In this document: in pieces, positions 44,591 through 56,639 of the stretch
Position numbering within the stretch: the stretch's first letter is position 1
Layout of the letters: the number at the start of each line of letters is the position of its first letter
The notes under the pieces: generated by a model
Told to the model about the DNA's origin: nothing
Seen by the model: the letters and a program-made list of their open reading frames with translations, nothing else
Database searches by the model: none
Assembly: GCA_015680685.1 (NCBI GenBank)
Contig: MNCI01022419.1
Location: 108,387 to 172,386 of the forward strand
Source: Gnetum montanum
Taxonomy: Eukaryota; Streptophyta; Gnetopsida; Gnetales; Gnetaceae
Reading direction: 5' to 3'
Length of the DNA stretch: 64,000 bases
Translations under genes and position numbers: made by a program

Positions 44591-45997
44591 GTGCTAAGAA
44601 ACTATGGCAACTAGAAAAATCAATCGCTAGAAAATCAAAAGATCTAGCATAGAAGCCTAAAAGCTAAATCCCTAGGGCCTCTAAAAAATGGAATTCAAGA
44701 TTCCCTAGATGGTCTAGCAAATCATCTAGGGACTTATAGAATGCAAAACGTGTAATGTAGAAAATGAAATGTAGATCTAAAACCAAAAAGCAAATGCAGA
44801 TTGCACACAAAAATGAAACTTTGAAGCTTTGTTTAAAAAAATAAAGAATGAATTCCATAAATGTATGTAAGAAATTTCCATTAGAGAGAAAAAGAAGATT
44901 CACTAGGGTAGAAGTTCAAAGCTGGTTGAAGCCGATATGATCCACTCCACAATTTGGGTGCTCATCCACTCTTAATGTTGTCAAACCTCTGCTACAACTT
45001 TAGATCTACAACTTTTATCACTAATGGAGGTAAGAAAAGTTGGAAATTTTGCTGCAAAAATCCTCTATACTAGGAGTTGGAAATCCCAAAAGTGCAACAT
45101 AGAGACCAAAAACCCACAAGTCTCAGGGGGGTAACAAGGGGGATAATAGGGCCACAAAATTTTCACACTAGGAAGCTCTAAGAAGCTACGTTTTTCAAGG
45201 GTTGGAAGAGCTCTTAGAAGCCAAAAGTGTTATGTGCTCAAAATGCCAAATGTGTGGAATCTGAAAAGGATGTTGGAATTTTGATTTTATAGGTTTTGGG
45301 CCATGATTTTTGCTCCATATTGGCTGAAATATTGGTTACAAATTGTTGCAAATTTCTACCACGTATAGGTGATATGGGTGCCCAAATTTGGGTGGGATTA
45401 CTATGTATAGTAAGTGATAAACCCCCATGGCCATTTCATTTACTATAAATAGTAATAGGTGCACACCTACACTGGAGATAAATCTTCTACATTGGACCTT
45501 CAATCTTCTATGCTAAAGTGCATGGTCAACATTAAAGTCATTGGAGTGTTGAATTCTTGATCATGTTGCTTCCACACCAGGGCATGTAGTTTCTACATTG
45601 GGGGTGAAGTCTCCAAACTAGGGTAAAAACTTCCATGCTAAGGAGAAAGGTTTTCACTCTAAGGGAGAAGGTTTTATCCCCCTACAAGTCTTTCCAACAT
45701 AGAAAAGTGTACATTGCTCATAAAACCCATCAAATTAAAATTTTTTGCATTCCAAAAGGAATTTTTCACTTCCCCAAGCCTAAATATAGACACTAGGAAA
45801 CTTTTTTTCCACTTGGGGAATGAGGCTTTGACCACTTATGAGGCATTTTTCAGCCCCAAAAGTATGAAATATGTGATATTTCCCACTATGGGCTACAATC
45901 TTCACATTTACAAAAAATTTTTGCCTTAGGTTTCATGGGGTGAAGGCAACATGGTAAAAAAAATGATTACAACATGCAAATTTTTGTGGTGTTTTAA
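44590..45997 (-). repeat. 5' LTR of element C
   Basis: Minus-strand start TTAAAACACCA (complement of 45987-45997). The outer 490 bp match the 3' LTR (15749-16202). The inner part, around 44640-44760, matches the 3' LTR of D at 62240-62330 (TCTATAAGTCCCTAGATGAT versus TTTCTAAGTCCTTGGATGAT), which identifies it as LTR and not leader. The 3' boundary near 44590 is approximate. Contains the CATGCTAAGG/CACTAGGG motif also seen in C's internal array. Confidence 0.7.
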
Positions 45998-46099
45998 GAG
46001 CCTTTTCCAAAAATCAACTCCCCGAACCATTGCACCTAGTTCAATCTCTCATCCCTCTTCTATGGGGTAGATTTCTCAACCCTCTTCTCCTCATGCGTA

Positions 46100-47170
46100 T
46101 CCTAATGTGTTTGGGTCAATGCCCATCATATCCACCCACCAAGCATAACTCATGCCTCATTTAGCCTCAATTTTCTCATCCATTTCATTTGCTACATAGC
46201 CTTTTTCTATGTAGCCATCACTTGTGTTTTTCACCATGGCTCATCCATTTTCTATCCTAGCGATGCCCTCATTGGAACCTTAAGAGACCCAAGCATTACA
46301 TAGACCATTTCCCTTCTTTGTTACTAGATACCAGCACAAACATATTTCTCAGTATTTAGTTCCCTTATAATGATGATAACTCAACCTATGCCATCCTTAC
46401 CATTTCTCATCAGAAGGCCACAAGCCTTCCAACTTACTCTACAATTCTTTGTGCAAAGACCTCAACCTACTAGAGCACCTTAGGGCTTGGATCAAGCCTT
46501 CCAGATAATCCAAGACATCAAGAAAGAGTTACATAAGCTTAAGGCCTCAATCTCATATACAATCAATGTAATGGACTTTTACATGGATGATCCCATCAAC
46601 TCGACTATCCCATAAATTATTCTTTCCTTGGGCATTCCTATTCCATAGTTTACTAAGTACAATGGTGAAGGTAATCCCAACACATACCTCATCATCTTCC
46701 ATTCTAAGTTCTTCTTTTTATAGACTTTACCTCACACAATCATGCAAATATTCCCTATGTCTCTTACCAAGAAATCCCTAGATTCATATAATGCATTACC
46801 TAGAGGATCTATTACCTCATTGGAAGACTTGATTTCATAATTTGTGAATTGTTTCATGTATAAATTGAAACTACATACCATCCTAGAACAACTAATGAAA
46901 GTCAAATAAGGGCCTCTTTAACCTATACAAAAGTTCATCCAACAATGAAATGCTCTACTTAATGAGATTCCTTAGCCCATATCCGAAATCCATCTTCTAG
47001 CCATCTTCAAGGGGAAAATCAATAATTTCATCAAGTCTAAACTTATATTATTTAGATATGTGATCCCTTAGCAATTCTTTCTTGCAAACTAAGAACATAG
47101 ATGATGCTAGTGAGTCCAACCATAATCCCACCTATGTAGCATATGAAAATTAACATATAAGGAAGGACAA
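46100..47170 (+). pseudogene. gag: gag of element D
   Basis: N-terminal part with SSMG, FFTMAHPFSILAMPSLEP and FFVTRYQHKHISQYLVPL (46230-46370). The domain core follows: QIIQDIKKELHKLKASISYT, PIPFTKYNGEGNPNTYLIIF, HTIMQIFPMSLTKKSLDSYN, ALPRGSITSLEDLISFVNCF (46800-46850; the last with one TAG left out) and KGKINNFIKSKLILFRYVIP. The pattern W/Y..LP.GSI.S.EDL...F is standard for Tat/gypsy gag. TAG stops throughout; frame shifts near 46380. Confidence 0.78.
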
Positions 47171-48290
47171 TGAGAAGGGAAAACAAAATCATGTAGCTCT
47201 GACCACTATGGACAAAGAGAACAAGGCTACACAGGGATCAAAAATGAGTCAACCCAAGGCCCCTATGACAACTGACCAACCATCAACATTGGGGGTCTCT
47301 ATCTCAAATCATACAAGGCCTTTCTTCAAGAGGAAAGATTGATTGAAGTATAGCAAGTTGTCATTAATATCATCAAAGATCTTTGACAAGTTGCTTAAGA
47401 ATGGTAGGATCTAGTACAAACAAATATCTAAGAATTCCCATAATAGGCATGATTGATTATGCAAAATCACTCAGGATACTAATCTAGCAACCAAGGATGA
47501 TCCACAAGTACCTAAGTGCTTCAAACTTGACCGATTTTCCATTATCATCGATTGCTAGGTCATGACACCGAATTCTATTTAGCTCTTAAGGATGACTTGA
47601 AAAAGAAAATAGATAATGAGGAGCTAGTTCTCAATGCCTTCAACCCTGTTACGTCACAAGACCAATCAATGCATTTCTACAAAGGCCATTCAATGCCAGC
47701 AATAGCCCATACATGATAGTAACAGTTAAAGTGAGAAATAACCCTAGGCTTGCTAGGGATCCATTTGTAATTTGGGTACCTCTTCATGATGAAAGAGATC
47801 CTTCAACTTTATCTAGTTTAAGTACTCCTTTTGTGGTAATGATACCATCACCAACACCTCCCAAAGAATCTTTCATCATTAGAGTGCCTCCTCTTGCTAC
47901 AACCAAACCTACAATCGAAAGTAACCAACATCCTCTTATGGGACTAATATGATGACTTCCTCATAACCCAACAACAAGAAATCACCTAACATGCAATGCA
48001 AGAAGTCTGCTCCTAAGCCAAAGGCCAAAGACAACAAGCAAGTAAAGGCTTGGAAGGAGGTGGGTTCATTGAAGCTCACACCCATTTTAGCCATTCCTAT
48101 GAGCTCAAACAATCAAAATGCATCAACTAGTCAACCAAGGGAAGACCAGAATCAACAAGGGAAGGGGAAAAGGGCCAAACCACAAACCTTGAAACATAAA
48201 GTTCACATCCTAGGTAGAATGGAGAAAGTTAAGAAAAAAAAGAATAATTAACCAATGGGAAATGACAAGGACTTCCTCAACACCATGGAA
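47171..48290 (+). pseudogene. gag-protease linker of element D
   Basis: Broken coding sequence with recognisable pieces: HYKGH-like FYKGHSMPAIAHT (about 47680-47715), a Lys/Pro/Gln-rich frame (47991-48251, NQNASTSQPREDQNQQGKGK) that resembles C 41700-41300. No domain is recognised. Connects gag and protease in one presumed polyprotein. Confidence 0.5.
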
Positions 48291-49180
48291 TAGGTGAATT
48301 AGTCCTTGAAACAAAAGAATACTTTGTTAAGCCTATATGACCTGGTAATGAATTCTTCTACTTATCACGAAGCCCTGGTAAAGATGGAAATCTCAATTCT
48401 TATTAGTGAGGACATCACTACCAATGAAGAGTCCATTCACGTAGTGATGGTACCACCTTCATCTAAGAAAAAAATGAAGTCAACTGTACTAGTTTTTTGT
48501 GATAGAAAAGTTAAAACCAATACTCAGGATGGTGAGAAAAAAAGGGCTCATCTCTTCATAACTATAATGGTTGGATAATACAAGATGCACAGGGTGCATG
48601 TTGATAATGGGGTAGTAACCAACATCATACCATATCCCATTATAAATGGTTAGGCCTAGAGAAAGATATGCAAAACACTCCTAGCTCTACTCTAAAATCC
48701 TTTAATGGTTCACGGGTGGTAGTAAAAGGCTTGATCTCCTTAGACTTCATAGTAGGGAAGAAGTTCCCATCAGCAACCAATTTCTTCATGGTGAAAGAGA
48801 CACCAAGATTTAGCCTCATCTTGGGAAGGCCCTAGATAGCTCAATTACAAGCACTTTCCTCCCGCATCCACCAAGAAATTGACTTGCCTTATGAGGAAGG
48901 TGAAATAATTATTCATGGTAGTAGTGTGCTTTCCTTGGTAGTCAACAACATCGATGTAGATCAAGGGTCCAAAGTGGAGTTTTAGGAAGAAACTCTTATT
49001 GTTAAGAATGAAGTTGAGAAGCCTGATAGAGTAAACAAGGCCAAAATCGATAACAATCAAATAATGAATGTACCATGGGAGGAACTCCTATTCAACATGG
49101 TTAGCAAGGGAAAAAAGGAGTACAAGATTATGCAACGGAGATCATACATGTTTTGTAATCTCTAAAAGATTAGGAAACGG
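48291..49180 (+). pseudogene. pro: Retropepsin-like protease of element D
   Basis: The frame 48306-48578 (LYDLVMNSSTYHEALVKMEI) is the same segment as in C. VHVDNGVVTNIIP follows (DNG at 48603-48611), then IVGKKFPSATNFFMV-like text and KDTKIXPHLGKALDS-type remains, and YEEGEIIIHGSSVLSLVVNN (about 48890-48950). The end, ISKRLGNGAPLMYV-like (49160-49200), aligns with C 40400-40330. A GTATG at 49194 could be a splice donor toward RT, but that is speculative. Confidence 0.68.
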
Positions 49181-49975
49181 TGCACCATTAATGTATGTTT
49201 TGTAGTAGCTTGCCCTTATGTTGATAACCATGTATCCTTTTCTCTTTACTTTCTTATCCTAGTTTGAACTTTGTTTCTTGTATCATCTTACTTTACCTTA
49301 TATTGCCTTGTTTTAGCCTTATTTCACACTTAGTTTACAACTTACTCTTATTTATAGTTTGTATTTTTTATGCTTTACCTTTTAAAATATAAAAATACCA
49401 TAAAAATTTTAAAACTTTAAAAATCTATAAAAATTTTAAAACATAAAATCTTATTTACTATGGCTAGCCAAGGCCTTAAACTAGTGGCCTTCCATGGCCT
49501 TAAACTAGCAATATCCTTTATGACCTATTTCTTCCTTATCTTAGTTACAGCCATTATACCATAGTTTGCACTTTGTTTGCCTAATTACTTTACATTTTAC
49601 ATGTTACATATTTTTTGCCTTATAACCTTTTATTTCAACCAACGCAGCCTTATAACATGAACAAAACATAGAATATATAAAGTAGATAAAACTAAAAAAT
49701 GCTAAAACATATAAGAAAAATTTAAAATTTTATAATCAAATATCCAAGCCTAATAGCCTTAGTCACATAGTATGACAAATAAAACAAAACTTTAAATGAC
49801 CATGATAACAAGAATAAAAATACATAAGTCCCAAAAGCCATGGTTGCACTGTGCAATATAAAGTGAATAATAACAAATTGTCTTATAGTCTCAAACAAGT
49901 ATGAATAGCTAATAACAAAGAACAACAATCAACATCATAACTAAAAATGGTCAAAACATGATGAAACTAGTAGGA
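49181..49975. other. Spacer of D after protease
   Basis: AT-rich non-coding. Has CCTTAAACTAGTGGCCTTCC and CCTTAAACTAGCAATATCC (about 49470-49520), related to the repeated phrase in C 39925-40080. No gene seen. Confidence 0.5.
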
Positions 49976-52900
49976 CTAAGGTAGAACTACTACAAGAGAA
50001 GGAGCATCATCATCATCATCATGTCCACTATGGCTGCTACCATCGCCTAGTGCCTACACGACAATAAATAAACAAAAATAAAACATAAAAAGAAGAATTT
50101 AGATAGTAATCAACATAACCAAAAACTAAACTATAAATTAATCTAAAATACATTGAAATGAAAACTTAAAACAAAATAGAAACCTATGGAGGTTCCGATG
50201 CAAGGTCTTCTAGAGAAAAGTTTAGAAGACCAACCTCTAAATGACCAAGAATTTGTTCTTCATTAAGGTTTGCCTAGTCTTCCACTCCAAGGCTCACACA
50301 TGTCATGATGTTCCTCCTATTGATATCAATCCATGATGGAGGCTCTCACAATATAGTGTTATTCATTGCCTCCCTTGAAGAAGTAGTAATCTAAGGGAAA
50401 GTAAATTGGACATAAACAGAGAGCCTTCGAACAACTTGAAGGCCTCCTCTACATTGATTTCCTACATGAACATCTCTAACTTTTTGCTCTTTATAGCCTT
50501 CTCTACATTAATTTCCTACATGAACATCTCTAACTTCTAGCTCTTTATGGCCTCCTACTGCAACCACTTATAATAACTTTCTTTTTTGGCCTTGTACTTG
50601 TGCTTATGTTCTTTTTGTGCTTTGCCCCACTCAAGGACCCAAGCGCAATAGTCACACAAATATTTAATCTTATGTAACAATAGGTCCATCTAAATTTTCA
50701 ATTTAGCAGGGCTCCTAGCTAGTGTGACCTTGCCATAAATGACATTCTAGTAATATGACCATTCTATCAACTTAGTGTGCAAAGAGTCTCTATTGACTAC
50801 ATGAGCCTCCACAAACTCCTTGTGGTCCCCAAGGTCTTTGATCACCTTAGCCTACCATTTGGTGTTTTTTTCCAATGCTAAAACTCTTTCCTAAATGAAT
50901 TCATTATAACATTGAATATTCCACGAGGTCTTGACACATGAGAGAGCACATTCAGCGGCACTCTTGTATAACCTTCATGGAACATTTTCCACTTCAAGTG
51001 GCAACTTAGGTAGTTCATCTAGCTTAACATCACATTTTGGATCCCATCCAACCTTGGACACTGTAAATAAAATAAAAATAATAAAAATTAAGTAATAAAT
51101 AATTTGATAAAATAGCCAAAAATCCTTTAAACAACTAAGTTCATTTAACCATAAAACCTAAAAATCCATAAAATAATAATATAAACACCAAAATCAAATT
51201 AGGAAATATGCTAATGTTCTTAACAACATCATGAGCAATCTATTACAACCAACTAACCATGTCTTTAGCCATACCATGCATGAACTCTATCTTGTTCAGA
51301 ACCTTAGCCATGGTTTCATACAAAATGTAGAGGTTGATGCTTTGAGAAGAGGTTGATGCTTAGAGAAGGGGTTCAAGCACTATAACAAGTATAATCATCA
51401 ACCAAAAATTAAAACAAAATTCAACATGAAACTATAGGATGCAACATATAAAATAAAATTCATAAATACTTGGAAGACCATGCATAGTGTAAACATGAGT
51501 TTCATCATCAAATGATGAATCTCCAAATATGGCATCCCAGGCCTCTAACATTTCATTAGGCATTGGTTCCATCCCTTCTTGTTATCTCAATGCCTCCTCC
51601 TCTTGTTGTTTTCATTCTACCTCTACTATGGCCTAGGCTACAAGTTCTTGAGTTTTACCTACAAGAATGGCAAAGGAAAAACATTGAATAAGTTAGTCAT
51701 TTTTCTTAGAAATAACATAATGACATAAATGTGCACATAACATAACATAAAAGTTAATATATGAAAAATAATCAAAAAAAATAACAAAAATGCAATTAGA
51801 ACATACCTGAAACCACATGATGTGCTTGGCTAATCCTAAGGGAAATTTTCTTCTTTATCAGCTTATCCACAATGGTGACAATCTTCTCAATCAATGGCTA
51901 CTTCAACATTACTTTCACTGCACCATTAGCCTTTGCATGCAACTCCTTAGCCTTTTTGGCATTTCCACATGCAATGAGGTTCCATCCACATGCTATTAGG
52001 GAAAGGACAACGTACACCACTAAATATTTTAGTGGAAATAGACAACAACTCCCCAAATCCTCAACCTATGTGTTCTAAAATTGCATGGCTAGAACGATGT
52101 GTTTCACCCAAAGTTTGAAAATTTGGGATGGATCATGAATTATTCATTTTCCATTCTTCTTAACCACCAATAATTCTATGAACCTCCTTAGATATACTAC
52201 AAAAAATGAAAAATGCCTATGACATATCATCTCAAGGTTATTCTAGAATTTTAGGATGTCATCCATAGTTTGAAGACCAAGTGAGTAGCCTAGTTGAATT
52301 GAGCATCCTCAATGAGGACCTTCTTCATGATCAAATCTTGTCAAATGCACTTTGAAGTTGTTCTTAGAAAACCTAGTTTACAGTGAAATAGCTACAATAA
52401 AACCTATGGGAAAATTGTGAAAAACCTTAAAAATATTTTCAAACTAGTATGAAAGCCTCCTACACTATCCTAGAAACTCCTAGGAGGTTGGGACATTCAC
52501 AAAAAAGTTATCAAAATGTATCAATGCTACTAGTTTTTGAAGAGAAAAATTGGTAAAAATTGAAAAGAATCATTGTGTATTGGTTTAAAAAAATCATAAA
52601 AAATTAACCATAGCTCCAATAATAGTGATTCAATCACTAATCTAATTGTTAAAACTTGTATAAAAACTCTCTAACCTCAAAAAATGAAAATTTCCTATCA
52701 AATTCTTCTAAAAAAATTAGAAACATTTACTTCTTTTTGACTAGAAACTTGCAAAAATGCATAGAATAGATTGAATAAAGAAAATAATAAATTTTTATAG
52801 GAAGGCCCTAAGGCAAAAATAACAATGTGGGCATACTAGTACAATGTAGACACAACATATAAACCATGCAAACTATTATTTTTTATAACACACATGACCT

Positions 52901-53088
52901 AGGCACTGTAAAACACCTATATACTTAGCGAGAGATTGATAAAAAATTGTTAAAGAAGGGTACATGGTAGTCATGCTAGATAAGCCTTCACCAATGGATG
53001 CCATGAGTAAGTGTGAAATTCCTTTGGTAGTAGCATCAACCTCCTCCAGGGATGGGTTCTTGCTTGTTTCTCCTCGTCTCTTCAACAT
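49976..53088 (-). pseudogene. Antisense multi-exon gene inside Tat-like element D (function unknown)
   Basis: Opposite strand to D's gag-pol, homologous to C 24053-39604. Likely exons on the minus strand: 53088 to about 52900 (ATG, MLKRRGETSKNPSLEEVD); about 52400-51807 with FVVYLRRFIELLVVKKNG (52204-52151) and the end ISQAHHVVSG at donor AG|GTATGTT; 51658 to about 51465 (acceptor TTCTTGTAG); 51060-50184 with VGWDPKCDVKLDELPKL (51052-51002) and a long Lys/Glu-rich helix; 50053-49976 with an Asp run and stop. Donor AG|GTATGTT and acceptor AG|TG are the same in C. Shorter introns than C and no tandem duplication. No named domain. TAG stops at likely Gln codons. Confidence 0.6.
50005..50022. repeat. 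(CAT)6 microsatellite
   Basis: Six CAT units; on the minus strand they encode an Asp run in the last exon of the antisense gene, followed by APSLVVVLP and a stop. C has no such run. Confidence 0.85.
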
Positions 53089-53309
53089 CTTTAGTAGATA
53101 AGCACAAAAATTTTCAATTCCTTTCCTCCTTGCAACTATGTTGCTTCAGTGATAGAGTGTAGCAAGGATACACTAAGGATTGATGGGATATATGCTAAGA
53201 AAAACTAAAAATCCTTAACACTAAGCACTTCCTACAAAACCTGGGCTAGGAAGAATGATTTGCATAAAATTTAAAAAGAAAAATCCTTCCCATATTTATG
53301 CATTGATGC

Positions 53310-55090
53310 CATAACGTCCATGTCCACAACTCCCACGTAACACCTAGTGGACTCCATGTTCACATATGGAAACTAAAAAATACACTCTATTTATGAGAAG
53401 TTTGATGCCTAATCATAATTTAAACTTACATGGACCCTATTAGGTGCCTCCGAATAAACCAATAAAAATCCTAATACAATGGGATTTACTCCTTTTGACA
53501 AAATATACATTGAGATTAATGCCTAGATAAGCCTTGAAATGGGTTTAAAGCACCCACCATGATCAAGAAATATCTCCTAACTACCCATCCTTAGCACATT
53601 GAATCTAATGAGATCTTATCCAAAACTAGAAACCAAGCACTACCACCAAAGTGTTTTGAGCATCAAAAAAGACTAAAGCACATGCAAAATAAGATATTTT
53701 ATATTACTACATTGGTCATAGGTAAAGTTACACTATACAACATAATTTTACAAAATATAGGAATAATTAGCACTAACTAGACCTTTAATTAACCTCAAAA
53801 TGACCACACCAAGCCCCATGCCCTTACTGGAGTTTGTGGCACCTTTAAAATCATATATTATCCTATCAAAAAGTGTTCAAACCCATAATATTTGATAAAG
53901 TATGCTAGAAGAGGTTAAAACTATGATGGATAGTGTATATTTCTAGAGATTGAGCATTAGAGAAACTAATAAAACATCAAAGAGCCTTGAAAATTGCAAA
54001 CCCTAGTCTCCACATCTTCTCAAAGCCTTTGGCAAACTTGGAAAGCCAACAACAAGTTCAAAATAAGTTAAAACTAATGCAAACCAAAATAATACATTGG
54101 AAGAGGTTAAAAATATTCTAACGAACATATTTTTTCTAAGGATATTGAAGAATAAGTCATGAACTAATCAAATTAATCTCTAAATGCATCAATCTAGTCC
54201 TAGAATCTCATCGAAGCCTTCAGTAGCCATAAAACCATGAAAAATAAGTAAAAAAATGGTCAAATTTAGTCATTTTCTTTAAAACTACACTAGTATCAAC
54301 CAAAAATATGCTAGATAATATATTTTTATAAAGAAGTGATAAAATCAAGGTTCCAATAACTTTCAAAATTGATAGTTTTATGCCTGAACCATAGCCATAG
54401 GCACTAGTAGCCCCGGAAGTCTATAAACCAAGTCGATTGATCACCTAAATTGTTGAAAAGCAATGAATTTATTAAAACTATGCTAGGGATGACAAAAAAT
54501 ACATTGTGAAATGTAGTGTTGGTTTCCTAGGTAGTTTTGACAGCCTCATGACACTCTAAATGGCCTAAAACTTAACTAGAGAAACCTCAAACTTGAGAAC
54601 CTAAAAAGCTACCACTTGAACTTATTTTAGGCATGAAAAGACCAATTTTATCAAAGATACACTAGATCCAAGAAAAAATATGCTATCTAGCATATTGTTT
54701 AGGCTCAAGAACTACAAACTACACTTTCATTGACTTATTTTGGCCTTCAAATGATAGATTGGCAACCCTAACACTCCTATGCTTTCTTGAAAGGATGCTA
54801 GAACAAAAATTTCAAGCTTGAAGTATCATAAATAAATTTTTTCTTCAAAACTATGTTGGAAGAAGAGAAAAATACATTAGCTAGCATATTTTCTAGTTCT
54901 TGGTAGTGTTTGGGATCTTTAGGAGGTCAAATCAACATCAAAGTTGACTAATTTCCTCCCCCAGTCCACTATGCTATTAGTTTAGGCCATCAAAACACCA
55001 AAATTGGTTCTAAAGAACCTTAGAAATCACATTTTGTCAAAAGATATGCTAGATCCTACCAAAATTTTGTTTGTTCTAGTGTAGTTTCTA
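53310..55090. repeat. Degenerate ~190-bp-period repeat array of element D
   Basis: Recurring motif of the type ACTATG(C/T)T(A/G)G...AAAAATAC(A/G)(C/T)T, then (G)CTAGCATATTTT. Clear occurrences start near 53905, 54095, 54290, 54480, 54655, 54850 and 55040 (spacings 175-195), with weaker ones earlier. Position and period match the array of C, but the motif is A-rich (AAAAATAC...GCTAGCATATTT) where C's is C/G-rich. No gene. Confidence 0.6.
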
Positions 55091-56312
55091 TAAAGGGCCA
55101 TATTTTTTACTCCAAATAGGCTCAAAATAACCTCCCTAAGTATCCATACTCTCCCATTGACCTTGGAGCCTCTGACCATGGCCTACTAAGGGCTAAAACT
55201 AGTAATATGTGACCTTGATTGATCAATATTAATCATTTTTTACCATATGTTACCCACCTTGACTGGATTGGCTTTATTCCATTATGTTTCGGTTTGATTT
55301 AACTTTATGTTATAGTATCAACCTTCATTGTCATTTCATTTGGTCTTATTTGGCTTTATTTCCTTCATTTTCACATCATTTTTCCTTGTTCCACTATATG
55401 TTCCTATCATTGGACATCATATGACCTTATTTGACTTAATTTGACATCAATTAATGTCATTGGACATCAATGTGACCTTATTTGACCATACTCAACATCA
55501 TTTGATGGGGTGTGATTTTCATTTAGCCTTCATTTGACTTCATTTTATGTTGGAACAAAAATTTCAAGCTTGAAGTATCATAAATAAATTTTTTCTTTAA
55601 AACTATGTTGGAACAAGAAAAAATACATTGGCTAGCATATTTTCTAGTTTTGGGTAGCATTTGGAGCCTTTAGGAAGTCAAATCAACACCAAAGTTAACT
55701 ATTTTCCACTCCTAGTCTACTATGCTATCAATTCAAGCCATCAAAACACCAAAACTAGCCCTAAAGTTAGAAATTACATTTTATCAAACGATACACTAAA
55801 GCCTACTAAAAATACGCTAGCCATCATATGTTTTGTTTGTTCTAGTGTATTTTTTTTAAGGGGCCATGTTTTTTACTCCAAACGGGCTCAAAATAACCTC
55901 CCAAAGTACCCATACTCTTCCACTAACCTTGGAGCCTTTGACCATAGTCATTTAAGGCCTAAAACTAGCAATATGTGACCTAATTGATCAATATTAATCA
56001 TGTTTTATCATATCTTACCCACCTTGACTGGTTTGGGTTTGTTCCATTGTGTTTTGGCTTGATTTAATGTTTTTTTTATAGTATCAACCTTTTTTGTAAT
56101 TTCATTTGGTCTTATTTGGCTTTATTTCCTTCATTTTCACATCATTTTTCCTTGTTGCACCATATGCTCCTATCATTTGGCATCATTTAACCTTATTTGA
56201 CTTAATTTGACATCAATTAATGTCATTGGACATCAATGTGACCTTATGGGACCATACTTGACATCACTTGATGGGGTTTGATCATCATTTAGCCTTCATT
56301 TGGCTTCATTCT
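54801..56312 (+). repeat. Tandem duplication of a ~752-bp segment in D
   Basis: GAACAAAAATTTCAAGCTTG at 54801 recurs at 55553, and similarity continues through TTTTTTCTT(C/T)AAAACTATGT, GACCTTGGAGCC-type text and CATTTAGCCTTCATTTG to about 55552 and 56312. Differences are scattered single bases. The unit contains two array motifs plus the low-complexity spacer. Confidence 0.88.
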
Positions 56313-56620
56313 ATGCTATTTGGACTTTGATTCATCTTATTGACATTAACTTCTCTCCTATGGCCTTTATTGACCATGTCTAACATCATTTGATGGGATT
56401 CAACCATCATTTAGTCTTCATTTGGTCTCATTAGACCATCATTTGACCTCATATTACACCATGTAGCCTTTGTTCCATCTCAATTTTCTTAACCTACCTC
56501 TTAAAACCTTTTTCTGATAATGCTTAGACCTTTTTTGACCTTTGTTTTAATATGCTTTGAGTCATATATGCATTATCACTAAAGTATTTTACATCATTTC
56601 AACATTATTTTCTCATTTTA
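55200..56620. repeat. Low-complexity TTTGACCTTATT/CATCATTTGA spacer of D
   Basis: Non-coding stretch built from short phrases such as TTTGACCTTATTTGGC, GACATCATTTGATGGG and CATTTAGTCTTCATTTGG, immediately upstream of RT. It corresponds to C 20111-20760 on the opposite strand and is partly duplicated by the 752-bp repeat. Confidence 0.6.
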
Positions 56621-56639
56621 TCACAAAGGTGTAGCTTGA

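Larger units (their letters stand above)
15749..45997 (-). mobile_element. Tat-like LTR retrotransposon C, interrupted by element B
   Basis: About 20 kb once B (29258-39306) is subtracted. On the minus strand: 5' LTR (45997 to about 44590), gag (about 43450-42000), protease (41300-40550), a long insert with an antisense gene and a repeat array (39600-20160), RT, RNase H, a second RNase H, integrase (20100-17000), post-integrase region, purine tract (16214-16203) and a 3' LTR cut at 15749. The second RNase H between RNase H and integrase identifies the Tat branch (Tat/Ogre/Retand). D (45998-62390) is a relative with the same order. It appears to have inserted at the edge of D's gag region. Confidence 0.75.

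Noticed and set aside
53310-55090. Small host genes in the AT-rich part of D
   Set aside because: Frames are short, unsupported by any motif, and the region is a degenerate repeat array shared with C.
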